A DNA stretch of 64,000 nt from Sporomusaceae bacterium FL31 (GTDB taxonomy: Bacteria > Bacillota > Negativicutes > DSM-1736 > Dendrosporobacteraceae): contig BIFV01000013.1 of NCBI GenBank assembly GCA_003990955.1, positions 62,001 through 126,000 of the forward strand, in the 5' to 3' direction. The notes below the pieces were generated by a model. The model saw nothing but the letters and a program-made list of their open reading frames with translations. It searched no databases and had not been told where the DNA came from. Shown one piece after another: positions 25,358-34,254 of the stretch (its first letter is position 1; each line of letters begins with the position of its first letter). Both the position numbers and the translations under genes were made by a program.

Positions 25358-26179
25358 ATGGAAGACAATAGTGAGCGCGTTCTAATAAATAAATGTGTAC
25401 CCCAAGTCGGACCGCAAAAAATTGTTATGCGTCAAGTCATTGGTGAACGCAGTAAACAGAAAACAATTGATGTACATATGTGCGTGCCGAGGAGAAAGCC
25501 TGGTATTGAGCAGATTATTGATGTGTTTGTGAAGCGAGTAAGGATTACCTGTGTTGATCTCATTCACGATAAAGTCATTGTTCGCGGACATTTCGAGGTA
25601 AAAGCAATCTATGTAGCTTGCTTACCATCGCAACCAGTCCACGCTATCGAAATGCGGAGAGTTCGTTTTACTGTAGACGTGCCAATTTACGGGGCTCGCT
25701 GCGGAATGGATGCCGATGCCAGTGTACTTGTCGAGTATGTCGATTATGATTGTGAAGATAAGTGGCGCCTTTATAAGAATAAATATGATCATGGCTATAA
25801 AGAGTATTATGATCACGATTGCGACGATGATTGCAAGCCGCATCATAAGCATTATGACTGTGACGATGATTGTAAGCCGCATCATAAGCACTATGACTGT
25901 GACGATGATTGCAAGCCGCATCATAAGCATTATGACTGTGACGATGATTGCAAGCCGCATCATAAGCATTATGACTGCGACGATGATTGCAAGCATCACC
26001 ACCATGATCATTGTGATGACGATTGCAAACCACATCATCATCACCACCATGATCACTGCTGTGCACGAGAGTTTGATGTTTCTATCGTCCTGAGAGTAAC
26101 GGCTAAAGTATTGGCCGATCGGGAAGTCATTGTTAATAACAATTATTATCCATCACTTCCAATTAAACCTAAAGGTTAA
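25358..26179 (+). CDS. SPOCS (DUF3794) protein with a Cys/His/Asp-rich repeat insert
   Basis: A 273-residue protein. Residues about 6-125 are a SPOCS/DUF3794 domain, known from SipL and spore coat/exosporium proteins (VLINKCVPQVGPQKIV..., VIVRGHFEVKAIYVA). After a Lys/Tyr-rich linker come four near-identical 13-residue units DCDDDCKPHHKHY, a divergent fifth, and a His-rich run ending HDHCC. A final beta segment (FDVSIVLRVTAKVLA) looks like the rest of the domain, so the repeat sits inside or between domain halves. ATG 25358 with AAAGGAGG is chosen over an in-frame start 90 bases earlier. The insert has all the features of a dense Zn/Cu/Ni-binding patch. A spore-surface metal-binding role is inferred. 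Confidence 0.8.
   Translation: MEDNSERVLINKCVPQVGPQKIVMRQVIGERSKQKTIDVHMCVPRRKPGIEQIIDVFVKRVRITCVDLIHDKVIVRGHFEVKAIYVACLPSQPVHAIEMRRVRFTVDVPIYGARCGMDADASVLVEYVDYDCEDKWRLYKNKYDHGYKEYYDHDCDDDCKPHHKHYDCDDDCKPHHKHYDCDDDCKPHHKHYDCDDDCKPHHKHYDCDDDCKHHHHDHCDDDCKPHHHHHHDHCCAREFDVSIVLRVTAKVLADREVIVNNNYYPSLPIKPKG
25817..26011 (+). repeat. five 39-bp tandem repeats inside the SPOCS gene
   Basis: Units begin at 25817, 25856, 25895, 25934 and 25973. Units 3 and 4 are identical; units 1 and 2 differ by a few silent changes; unit 5 diverges in its second half. The period is 13 codons, so gain or loss of a unit keeps the frame. Confidence 0.95.
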
Positions 26180-26184
26180 CCCTT

Positions 26185-26223
26185 GAGACAGTTTTGCGAT
26201 CAAGCAAGACTGTCTTGTTTTTT
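26185..26223 (+). terminator. terminator after the SPOCS gene
   Basis: AGACAGTTTTGC (26186-26197) pairs with GCAAGACTGTCT (26204-26215) with one G-T pair, followed by a T-rich run. Confidence 0.85.
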
Positions 26224-26314
26224 GTTCTGGCTGCCTTAACAGATGATTGGTTTATACAGGAATTTAGTGGTTTTGCAAGAATATAGATCATGTAGCAGGA
26301 AAGGGGAAGAGGCT

Positions 26315-27778
26315 GTGAAAAAAAGAATTTATATTCTAGTGCTTGCGCTGCTAGGTATGTTGTATTCGAACATTGCTTTTGCTAAGCCGGTGGCCGGTCA
26401 TGTTGTTATTGTTGTCGATGGGCAAGATAAACCAATTGAAACTGGAGCTATTGCCTTTGTTGATCAATATCAGATTATGCTTCCGGTTGCAGTTATTAAA
26501 GATTATCTATATGATAATCTAAGTCTTGATTCAGATAATAAACGGGTGAATTTTGGTTTGCTGCTGCCGAAGTTTCGGTTAGAAACTGAACATTTGGACG
26601 AATTTATCTATTCAGGTGTTGATCTGAACTTTTCCACGAAAGAAATTTCCGGACAACCTTATATGAATATTTATGGTTTGGACAAGCTGCTGGGAATTAA
26701 TGTGACGTATCATGAAATAAGTAAGAACCTAATTATTCAAAGTGGTAAAAATAGTTTTTTTTCGCCGCTGCAGCTTAATAAGCCTCGCGAGTCCCAGGTA
26801 TTTCCGGGTAAAATTAATCTGGTGTGGGATCATGTCACCAAAGATTCCCGCAATTTAGAAGCTGAAAGCAAGATAACAGGCTTGGATGTATTAGCGCCAA
26901 CCTGGTTTTCAATTGCGAATGAAGATGGGCTGGTAATTAGCAAAGCAGATATGAAATATGTTCAGGATGCTCACACAAAGGGTTATAAGGTTTGGGCTTT
27001 AGTCAATAATAGCTTCGACCGGGATTTAACTCGTACCATTTTAAATAATGAATGGGCTAAACGCAATGTCATTAAGCAACTGTTGGTTTACTCCAGTCTC
27101 TATAATTTGGATGGGATTAATATTGATTTTGAGAATGTTTATGATGAGGATAAAGGCAAACTAACCGAGTTTGTGGGAGAACTGACAGCCGCTTTGAAAG
27201 AGCAAAACATTGTGGTCTCCATAGATGTTACCATCCCCTCAACAACTTCTTACTGGTCTTTGTGTTATGATCGATCAGAATTAGGTAAAATTGTCGATTA
27301 TGTGATGGTAATGACCTATGATGAACACTGGCGCTCAAGTCCAGTCAGTGGGTCAGTAGCTTCGCAAGGCTGGGTAGATAAGGGAATTGCTGCTACGCTG
27401 CACAGTGTTCCAAAAGAGAAGTTGCTAATGGGTATTCCCTTCTATACGCGTGAATGGGAAGAAACCAGTGAAAACGGCAGGACGATTGTTAAATCACGGG
27501 CCATTTCGATGGCGCAAGCCAATACAATTATTGCTGAGCAAGGGTTAAGTCCTGTCTGGCTGCAGGATAAAGGTCAAAATTATGTTGAATATCACAAAGC
27601 AGGAAAACTTTATCGAATTTGGCTGGAAGATCAAAAGTCAATTGCTCTGAAAGCAAATTTGGTTCATAAGTACGGATTAGCAGGTGCGGCTTCTTGGCGG
27701 AAAGATTTTGAACAACCTGAAATATGGGATGTTCTCAATGCAACACTTAAGAAATCGGCCACCCATCAATTAAATTAA
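26315..27778 (+). CDS. secreted glycoside hydrolase family 18 protein (spore cortex-lytic/YaaH-like)
   Basis: A 487-residue exported protein. GTG 26315 with GGGGAAGAGG upstream gives a normal signal peptide (KKRIYILVLALLGMLY, cut near AFA). Residues about 30-150 resemble the copper-amine-oxidase-N-like domain often found before wall-active enzymes. The GH18 barrel follows, with the catalytic DxxDxE motif LDGINIDFEN near residue 265 and YVMVMTYDEHW. Homologues hydrolyse N-acetylglucosaminidic bonds in spore cortex or peptidoglycan during germination. No LysM repeats are seen, unlike classic YaaH. It follows the SPOCS gene, which supports a sporulation role, but each has its own terminator. Confidence 0.85.
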   Translation: MKKRIYILVLALLGMLYSNIAFAKPVAGHVVIVVDGQDKPIETGAIAFVDQYQIMLPVAVIKDYLYDNLSLDSDNKRVNFGLLLPKFRLETEHLDEFIYSGVDLNFSTKEISGQPYMNIYGLDKLLGINVTYHEISKNLIIQSGKNSFFSPLQLNKPRESQVFPGKINLVWDHVTKDSRNLEAESKITGLDVLAPTWFSIANEDGLVISKADMKYVQDAHTKGYKVWALVNNSFDRDLTRTILNNEWAKRNVIKQLLVYSSLYNLDGINIDFENVYDEDKGKLTEFVGELTAALKEQNIVVSIDVTIPSTTSYWSLCYDRSELGKIVDYVMVMTYDEHWRSSPVSGSVASQGWVDKGIAATLHSVPKEKLLMGIPFYTREWEETSENGRTIVKSRAISMAQANTIIAEQGLSPVWLQDKGQNYVEYHKAGKLYRIWLEDQKSIALKANLVHKYGLAGAASWRKDFEQPEIWDVLNATLKKSATHQLN

Positions 27779-27819
27779 TAGTAAAGCCATCATCTTTTAT
27801 CAGGATGATGGCTTTACTA
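27779..27819 (+). terminator. terminator after the GH18 gene
   Basis: Arms 27779-27794 and 27804-27819 form a perfect 16-bp stem beginning at the stop codon; a short T-rich sequence follows. Confidence 0.8.
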
Positions 27820-28091
27820 TTTGTATCGGTTTAGCTGGACAAAAGCAGGAAGATTATTTCCTAGCTGAATTTCACCGATTTGTGGATACTGGTATAGTTT
27901 AATTTTAGGGGTTTTTAGGTAACAATAATAGTAACAAATATCTGATGCTGAATGAGTGCTGTGGAACAGTCTATCGCTGAACCTGGGATTGGTTTAGCTT
28001 AAAATAATACGCTGAAAACAAAAAAATACCAGGATAAAGGCTTGTTTTTAATATTTTTAGCTACAAAACACTAGTTTATTGGTAATAGCTG

Positions 28092-28120
28092 TTGTGCATA
28101 AGCTTAGCATTGGATATAAT
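28092..28120 (+). promoter_or_regulatory. promoter upstream of the RNase J gene
   Basis: TTGTGC (28092-28097), 17 bases, then a perfect TATAAT (28115-28120). The leader to the start codon would be about 85 bases. The rest of the 390-bp gap (27820-28091) shows no gene and no structure I could recognise. Confidence 0.6.
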
Positions 28121-28210
28121 TTAAAACATATAATTGCGCGGCGTGAATTTGTATGCGAAGAATGAGCGACAGGGAATTATATTTTAACAAAATTAAGGAG
28201 GACGTAAAAA

Positions 28211-29875
28211 TTGACTAAAAACAACAACAAAATATCGCTTATCTCGCTCGGGGGCCTGGGGGAAATTGGCAAGAACATGACCGTTGTTCGCTATGGCAAT
28301 GACATCATTGTTATAGATTCAGGATTAGCTTTTCCTGATGATGATATGCCGGGCATTGATCTGGTAATCCCAGATATGACTTACCTGGTAGAAAATAAAG
28401 ACTATGTTCGGGCTGTTGTCTTAACTCATGGACATGAAGATCATATCGGTTCGTTAGCCTATTTATTAAAACAGATCAATGTCCCGGTATATGGAACAAA
28501 TCTAACCTTAGGGCTTGCTGAAGGAAAACTGAAAGAAAACAATATTTCAAATTATAATTTAATCCCAGTGCAAGCCGGTGATTCTGTAAAAATAGGCGAA
28601 TTTGAAGTCGGGTTTATCCGAGTAAGCCATTCTATCGCTGATGCTGTGGGCTTATATTTCAAAACTCCAGTCGGTACTGTGGTTCATACCGGTGACTTCA
28701 AGATTGATCAAACGCCGGTTGATGGCAAATTGATCGATATTCATAAATTTGCTGAGCTAGGTGATCAAGGCGTTTTAGTGCTGTTGTCTGACAGTACCAA
28801 TGCGGAGCGCCCCGGTTATACCATGTCCGAAAAAACAGTCGGTGAGACTCTTAAAGAAGAATTTGCTCATGCTAAAGGCCGGATTATTTTAGCAACCTTT
28901 GCTTCTAATGTCTTACGGCTTTCACAGGCTATCCAAACGGCTTGCCAGTTTAACCGCAAAGTAGCTGTAAATGGTCGTAGTATGAAAAATGTTGTGGAAA
29001 TTTCGCAGCGCTTGGGGTATTTGACCATTCCTGAGGGTGTTCTGATTGATATTGAAGAGATTGACCGTTATCCAGCCAATCAATTGTTGATATTGACGAC
29101 CGGCAGCCAAGGCGAACCATTATCAGGACTTTCAAGAATGGCGTCAAGTACTCACCGTCAAGTTTATATCGCGCCAGAAGATACTGTTATTGTTTCGGCC
29201 ACGCCAATCCCAGGAAATGAAAAACTGGTAGGACGGACAATCAATAGTCTGCTTAAGCTGGGTGCTTATGTGGTTTATGAAAGAACCTCCGGGGTACATG
29301 TATCCGGCCATGCCAGTCAGGAAGAGCTTAAGCTTATGCTCAACCTGGTCCGTCCTAAATATTTTGTACCTGTACACGGCGAGTACAGAATGCTGGTTCA
29401 GCATAGCAAATTAGCCCAGGATCTTGGCATTCCTAAGGAAAACATTTTTATTGGCAATATTGGGAATGTGTTTGAGTTTACGCAAGAAAAAGGCGTAATG
29501 GCTGGAAAAGTAACGGCAGGTAAAGTACTGGTTGACGGGCTTGGCGTTGGCGATGTAGGAAATATTGTTCTTAGAGATCGCCGTCAGCTATCACAAGATG
29601 GTATTATCATTGTTGTCATGACATTGGATAAAGAACGTGGCTGTGTACTGTCCGGTCCGGATATAGTGTCACGCGGATTTGTCTATGTAAGGGATTCCGA
29701 ACGGCTGATGGAAGAATTAAAAGAAAAAGTTCAGCAGGTAATGGACCGCTATGAGCCAGGCAAAGTGATGGAATGGTCGGTCATCAAATCTGGTGTTCGT
29801 GACGCATTAGGCAAGTTTATTTATGAGAAAACCCGCCGACGTCCAATGATTATCCCAATTATCATGGAAGTATAA
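28211..29875 (+). CDS. rnj: ribonuclease J
   Basis: A 554-residue metallo-beta-lactamase-fold RNase of the beta-CASP group. The zinc motif HGHEDHIG lies near residues 74-81, with further ligands in VSHSIADAVG and HTGDFKID; STNAERPG is the family's phosphate-binding stretch. The C-terminal half has SGHASQEELKLML and VPVHGEYRML, both typical of RNase J. It has 5'-3' exonuclease and endonuclease activity and acts in mRNA decay and rRNA maturation. Start is TTG 28211 with AAGGAGGA upstream. It is monocistronic. Whether it is the J1 or J2 type cannot be told from one copy. Confidence 0.94.
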   Translation: MTKNNNKISLISLGGLGEIGKNMTVVRYGNDIIVIDSGLAFPDDDMPGIDLVIPDMTYLVENKDYVRAVVLTHGHEDHIGSLAYLLKQINVPVYGTNLTLGLAEGKLKENNISNYNLIPVQAGDSVKIGEFEVGFIRVSHSIADAVGLYFKTPVGTVVHTGDFKIDQTPVDGKLIDIHKFAELGDQGVLVLLSDSTNAERPGYTMSEKTVGETLKEEFAHAKGRIILATFASNVLRLSQAIQTACQFNRKVAVNGRSMKNVVEISQRLGYLTIPEGVLIDIEEIDRYPANQLLILTTGSQGEPLSGLSRMASSTHRQVYIAPEDTVIVSATPIPGNEKLVGRTINSLLKLGAYVVYERTSGVHVSGHASQEELKLMLNLVRPKYFVPVHGEYRMLVQHSKLAQDLGIPKENIFIGNIGNVFEFTQEKGVMAGKVTAGKVLVDGLGVGDVGNIVLRDRRQLSQDGIIIVVMTLDKERGCVLSGPDIVSRGFVYVRDSERLMEELKEKVQQVMDRYEPGKVMEWSVIKSGVRDALGKFIYEKTRRRPMIIPIIMEV

Positions 29876-29880
29876 AGATA

Positions 29881-29925
29881 AAGAACAGCCAGGTAGTTAA
29901 TAGCTATCTGGCTGTTCTTATTTAT
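29881..29925 (+). terminator. terminator after the RNase J gene
   Basis: AAGAACAGCCAG (29881-29892) pairs with CTGGCTGTTCTT (29908-29919), with a small inner TAG/CTA stem, then a T-rich run. Confidence 0.85.
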
Positions 29926-30192
29926 TAATAAATATTAAAATGAAAAAAATTATCATAATTCTGCAATTTAAGAAGTTTTTTGTCGAAAACATAGGACTAC
30001 AATATAGGACTAATGGCTTAATGGTAAATGCAATAAAATAGGTATAATTGTAAATAAGATAGGAAATGAGCATTTAATTGTTTTTTCCTATTCACTTTAA
30101 GTTTATGCTAATCTAAGCATTGCTGATATAAAGCCCAAGGATCTTTTGATATAGCGAGAAAAAGGTAAATCATGTTTTAGTGAGGAGAAAAG

Positions 30193-30657
30193 ATGATGGA
30201 AGTTGAAAAAGCGATCGAAACAAGGATACGACTAGAAAATGAGTATAAAGGCGGAGCCAGTTGGTTTTATTGGATTGCTGGAATGTCCATTTTAAATGAA
30301 ATATTTCTTCAAACCCACGTTGGCTGGAATTTTGCTATAGGACTTGGAATAACGCAGATGATAAATGTGTTATTCCAAAACAATAGTGTGTCGCTGGTAA
30401 TAACCATCATCTTATCGGGGCTATTCGTATTTTTCGGCAAAGTAGCTCATAGCGGCCACAGATGGGCATTTGTAACAGGTATTGTTTTCTATATTTTGGA
30501 TGGTACTCTTTTTATTATCGTCAGAGATTATATCGGTGTGGGATTACATGTAGTTGCACTTTGGGGGATATATCGAGGTATGATGGCACATAAGAAACTC
30601 ATGGAGATAAGCAACAATCAAACCATAAAATCAACTGAAGAAGGGATGTCAGTTTAG
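30193..30657 (+). CDS. uncharacterised four-helix membrane protein
   Basis: A 154-residue protein, start ATG 30193 or 30196 after GAGGAG. Four hydrophobic stretches are visible, near residues 24-42, 46-60, 65-82 and 90-130 (the last probably two passes). A charged N-terminus (EVEKAIETRIRLENEYKGG) precedes the first, and a polar Asn/Lys/Thr tail ends the protein. No family motif is recognised. It stands alone, with about 260 bp of AT-rich DNA before it and 180 bp after, so context gives no hint. Confidence 0.65.
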   Translation: MMEVEKAIETRIRLENEYKGGASWFYWIAGMSILNEIFLQTHVGWNFAIGLGITQMINVLFQNNSVSLVITIILSGLFVFFGKVAHSGHRWAFVTGIVFYILDGTLFIIVRDYIGVGLHVVALWGIYRGMMAHKKLMEISNNQTIKSTEEGMSV

Positions 30658-30841
30658 GGGAAATGTCAGAGACACAAAGAAATTCTGACCTATCTAAACG
30701 AGATCTTATGCATCAAGGGAATTTATCCAGATAACAAATTTATCAATAAAATTATTCTATGTATGTCTATTTGTAAATATTTTAAAATTGCCGAAGGGCA
30801 GAGTGAATCTGCTCTTTTGTATTTGAAATGAGGGATTGTGC

Positions 30842-31504
30842 TTGCAGAGAGTTATTTTGATAACTTTTGGGATGCTGCTGTTTTGTATTATGGCCGTTCA
30901 TGCTGCTTCAGTACCTACTGATCATGGTGCTGGGAATCAAGGTACTGTGGTTCAGGGCAATGCCTATATTCCCAGAGGTACTATATTACGGGCTCAGTTA
31001 CTAGAAACATTGGACTCAAAGACCTGCAAACCGGGTGATAAGTTTTCATTCAAGCTGTTACATAATGTTGTTGTGGCTAATACTTTAGTGATCAAACAAG
31101 GAACGCTTGGAGAAGGAGTTGTAAAGTCAGTTAAACGTGCTGGCATGTTTGGTCGGGGTGGAGCTATTGAACTAGAGGCTGTAAGTATAAAAACTCGTAA
31201 TGGAATTGAAGTTCCTTTGACGTTGAAGCAACTCAATGCTGACGGTGGCCATAAGGCCGACTTAGACTGGTATGATAATGCCTCAAGTGCTACGCCGGCT
31301 CTGACGATTGGAATCATGAGTGGGATAACTAGTGGCACGGAAGTTCAAATTGCCTCTGGGGCAAAGCTGATGATTACTCTTCCTGCTAATATTGATTTAC
31401 AGTCAACATTAGCAGAATTGCAAAATACCATAAAAGATGAGCCAGTGACATCTAAGTCTGAGAGTAACAATGTGTCGAATGAGTCACAATCGTTAACTCA
31501 ATAG
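30842..31504 (+). CDS. secreted protein, paralogue A
   Basis: A 220-residue exported protein. TTG 30842, 6 bases after GAGGGA, is preferred to TTG 30836, which would abut the ribosome site. A signal peptide (residues about 2-20, ending VHAAS) leads to a beta-rich domain: AYIPRGTILRAQLLETLDS, KPGDKFSFKLL, TLGEGVVKSVKRAGMFGRGGAIELE. The same motifs occur in the next gene, so the two are paralogues by duplication. The GTxI...L.T pattern recalls beta-barrel domains of TrbI/VirB10-like or outer-membrane-associated proteins, but that is only a resemblance. The tail is Ser/Asn-rich and probably disordered. Confidence 0.65.
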   Translation: MQRVILITFGMLLFCIMAVHAASVPTDHGAGNQGTVVQGNAYIPRGTILRAQLLETLDSKTCKPGDKFSFKLLHNVVVANTLVIKQGTLGEGVVKSVKRAGMFGRGGAIELEAVSIKTRNGIEVPLTLKQLNADGGHKADLDWYDNASSATPALTIGIMSGITSGTEVQIASGAKLMITLPANIDLQSTLAELQNTIKDEPVTSKSESNNVSNESQSLTQ

Positions 31505-31581
31505 CCGTTGCGATCTGGTTTTTATTGTAGGTAATACTACATGAATTCAATAATTATTAAGAAAAAGGAGTATGTTCGTCT

Positions 31582-32526
31582 ATGAAAAAAATCATGCTGT
31601 TATTTTTGGTCTTATCGTTTATAATGTCGGTTGTAAGTGCTAATCCGGCGCAAGAATTATCAAATACGATGACCGTCGTTGATGTAATGCCAGGAGATGC
31701 GTACATTCCAAAGGGGACGATGATTCCTGGTGAACTTTTAACTGCTGTAAGTTCAGGAAGCAATAAAGCTGGTGATCCAATATCTTTTAAAGTTTTGGAA
31801 GATGTTAGAATTGGTGATGTGGTTGTACTTACAAAAGGAACGATTGGGGAAGGCTATGTCAAATCTGCAAAAAAGGCTGGCTTATTTGGTAAAGGCGGTT
31901 CCCTTGAACTTGATGCATCTAATGTTACAACAGTAACAGGCGTAGATGTGCCTCTAACAATGGATTTTAGTAAAGTTGGCGGTGATCACCCTGTCGAGTT
32001 GAATTATAATAATTCTATTGCAGGTGCTGTTTTGTCAGGCTTAATTCCTGGCAGTAATCAAAAGATTGCCGCTGGAACTAAAATAACAATTTTTGTTCCG
32101 GTAAATGTGGACTTGCAGGTAAAAAGCGAGGATTTGACAACAGCCGTGGCAAAATTAAATAACATGCCAGTTGAAGTTGCTGGAAAAGCCTTTATGCAAT
32201 CTGCTCCGAATAGTGATAATCCCTATGTTGCAGGTACTAAATGGTCATATGCGGGCAGCAATGGAATGATTACCTTTGCAATTAAGGAAGTGGGGAAAAA
32301 CAAGATAAAAGGAACTTTGACAACGAGTGGCGGTAATTTACTGGCTTTTGATCAAGCGTACGAAGCAAATAAAACAAATCAGTTTATTTCAATTAAGGCA
32401 AAAAGCAAAGACGATGGTAAAAGCTATATGATTCAGATGTATTTCAGAACTGATGGTACGATACAATACGTTATTCCAAACTCGCCAAAAGAAGATCGGG
32501 AGTCAATTATTTTAAATAAACAATAG
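31582..32526 (+). CDS. secreted protein, paralogue B, with an extra C-terminal domain
   Basis: A 314-residue exported protein starting ATG 31582 with AAAAAGGAG upstream. The signal peptide ends near VVSAN. Residues about 40-175 match paralogue A motif by motif (AYIPKGTMIPGELL, GTIGEGYVKSAKKAGLFGKGGSLELDA). A further domain of about 110 residues follows (AGTKWSYAGSNGMITFAIKEV...), absent from A. The pair is separated by 77 bases and is probably co-transcribed. Function is unknown; both should act outside the cytoplasmic membrane. A strong terminator lies 125 bases after the stop. Confidence 0.65.
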   Translation: MKKIMLLFLVLSFIMSVVSANPAQELSNTMTVVDVMPGDAYIPKGTMIPGELLTAVSSGSNKAGDPISFKVLEDVRIGDVVVLTKGTIGEGYVKSAKKAGLFGKGGSLELDASNVTTVTGVDVPLTMDFSKVGGDHPVELNYNNSIAGAVLSGLIPGSNQKIAAGTKITIFVPVNVDLQVKSEDLTTAVAKLNNMPVEVAGKAFMQSAPNSDNPYVAGTKWSYAGSNGMITFAIKEVGKNKIKGTLTTSGGNLLAFDQAYEANKTNQFISIKAKSKDDGKSYMIQMYFRTDGTIQYVIPNSPKEDRESIILNKQ

Positions 32527-32650
32527 TTGTAATTAACTTCAAACGAAGATCGATATCTGCTCGATAATTGCTAGCGTTACTCAAAAAGCAAGAATGATAG
32601 AGAAGTGTGCGACAAAAAAAGTACTCAAAAAAATCTTAGCTTGACTCATA

Positions 32651-32694
32651 AATAAGACCGCTTAGTTCTAAGAACTAAACGGTCTTATTGTTTT
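32651..32694 (+). terminator. terminator after the secreted paralogue pair
   Basis: AATAAGACCG (32651-32660) pairs with CGGTCTTATT (32680-32689), with an inner TTAGTTCT/AGAACTAA stem and a single mismatch, followed by GTTTT. Confidence 0.85.
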
Positions 32695-32830
32695 AGGTGG
32701 GTACGCAAATTCGTTGGAATAGCTAGTTTTTTCCTATTCACATTCGGGTACTGCAGGGATATTTTTACAAAGCGTGTAATATATACCAACAACTAAAGTG
32801 AACTTTTTCATTATGCCATTCGTATAGAAG

Positions 32831-33400
32831 ATGAGCTATAAGGTTGGTGGTATTTTGCTCTCAGATGAAGAATTAGCAGCACAAATGCAATTAGGCAGTG
32901 AAGAGGCTTTGGAACAGCTTGTTTCACGTTACCACATCGCCATATATAGTTATATAGCAAGGATGAGCGGTGATCATCATGCATCAAGTGATATCGTTCA
33001 GGAAATTTTTATTAAATTGTGTAAAGGCATTCGAAAGTATCAGACGGGTTCACCGTTTAAACCCTGGTTGTATCGTATTGCCAGCAATACTTATAAAGAT
33101 TACTGTAAGACGGCTTATGTCAGAAAAGTCGTGCCAGGACTTGGTCAAATCGACAATGATCCAGTTAATCCGGTAACACCAGAGGAGACTTTTTTGAAAA
33201 ATTACGAGCGAGAGCAATTTATCCACGCAATCAACAGTCTAAGTGATATTTACCGGGAAATAGTTCTACTGCGGTATTACCAAGAGCTTAAACTGGAGGA
33301 AATTGCTATTGTGCTTAATATTCCAACCGGGACAGTTAAATCCAGGCTGTATAATGGGCTGGCTCAATTAAAACAGCGGTTAGCAGCGAAGGAGTTTTAG
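32831..33400 (+). CDS. ECF-type RNA polymerase sigma factor
   Basis: A 189-residue sigma-70 family factor with only regions 2 and 4. Region 2 includes RYHIAIYSYIARM and DIVQEIFIKLC near residues 34-65; region 4 includes the helix-turn-helix LEEIAIVLNIPTGTVKSRLYNGLAQLKQ near residues 155-183. ATG 32831 has a poor ribosome site, and TTG 32855 is an alternative. It is the first gene of a tightly packed operon with a membrane protein, two ABC ATPases and a large permease. It probably drives that operon in response to envelope or antibiotic stress; this is inferred from context. Confidence 0.88.
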   Translation: MSYKVGGILLSDEELAAQMQLGSEEALEQLVSRYHIAIYSYIARMSGDHHASSDIVQEIFIKLCKGIRKYQTGSPFKPWLYRIASNTYKDYCKTAYVRKVVPGLGQIDNDPVNPVTPEETFLKNYEREQFIHAINSLSDIYREIVLLRYYQELKLEEIAIVLNIPTGTVKSRLYNGLAQLKQRLAAKEF

Positions 33401-33401
33401 A

Positions 33402-34223
33402 ATGGATAAACGAAAACAAATTTTGCAGGAGCTTGATCTTGAACTAGAAAAAAAGGAAATGAATAACCTTTTTGCGCAGTTGGATCAATATCATATTAGT
33501 CCTCCTTCAATTGAAGACACCCATAGACTGACGACTACCTTAAAATCGGTTTTGGCACAAGAAACTTCTTGTCAAAAAAGGCGCTTTAAAGAGGAAATCA
33601 ATGATAGCTGCCAAGCCAATAAACTACCAGTTATTCTACAGTTAACCGGTTTACAGACTTCTTTACTAAAGCCATGGTTTATTGTGGGCACGATTGCTAT
33701 TTTAGTGGGCGGAATGATTTTATCCAGTCTATTTGGCAGTGATGCCACGCGTTTCTTAGTGAGTGCAGCACCGCTTTTAGGACTGCTGACCTTTTATTAT
33801 GAGTATCGTGCCCAGTTCTATCAGGTCAGTGAGATAGAAGCAGCTTGCCGCTATTCTGCATCCCAGATTGCAATGGCGAGAATTTTGGTGGTTGTTGCCT
33901 ATAATATCAGCTTGTTTTCCATTGCAAGTTTGTGTATTGATACTGCTATCAATCAAGTATTATGGCAATACATGATGAGCTGGTTGGCTCCAATGGTATT
34001 GATCTTGGGAGTAGCGCTCTTCCTATCCTTAAAATTGGGGATAACAGGCGGGTGTTTGACGGCTGGAATCGTCTGGCTTGTGAAAATTACGCTGCTCAAT
34101 GGAGATGCTGGATTCACTATTTTTTATCCCGGCCTGTCATTGATTAGCAGCAATCTAATCAGTATGACCTTCGGGATTGGGTTAATTGGTTTTTCCGTAA
34201 TGAAATGGCGGGTGCAGGAATAA
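33402..34223 (+). CDS. membrane protein, possible anti-sigma factor or ABC-associated subunit
   Basis: A 273-residue protein starting one base after the sigma-factor stop. The first 90 residues are charged and cytoplasmic (KKEMNNLFAQLDQYHISPPS...); then six hydrophobic segments fill residues about 92-265. The layout (soluble N-terminus then membrane domain, directly after an ECF sigma gene) suits an anti-sigma factor. No zinc HxxxCxxC motif is seen, so it would not be a ZAS type. It could instead be a small permease of the ABC exporter that follows. Confidence 0.6.
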   Translation: MDKRKQILQELDLELEKKEMNNLFAQLDQYHISPPSIEDTHRLTTTLKSVLAQETSCQKRRFKEEINDSCQANKLPVILQLTGLQTSLLKPWFIVGTIAILVGGMILSSLFGSDATRFLVSAAPLLGLLTFYYEYRAQFYQVSEIEAACRYSASQIAMARILVVVAYNISLFSIASLCIDTAINQVLWQYMMSWLAPMVLILGVALFLSLKLGITGGCLTAGIVWLVKITLLNGDAGFTIFYPGLSLISSNLISMTFGIGLIGFSVMKWRVQE

Positions 34224-34254
34224 TCTTTGCAATGAGCGGAAGCAGGCGAGCATC

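Noticed and set aside
25817..26011. 39-bp repeats as a CRISPR array
   Set aside because: The units are directly adjacent with no unique spacers and are in frame within a coding region.
25622..26056. Long antisense ORFs across the His/Cys repeat
   Set aside because: They are low-complexity mirror readings of the 39-bp repeats (Ile/Met or His/Asn-rich) without ribosome sites.
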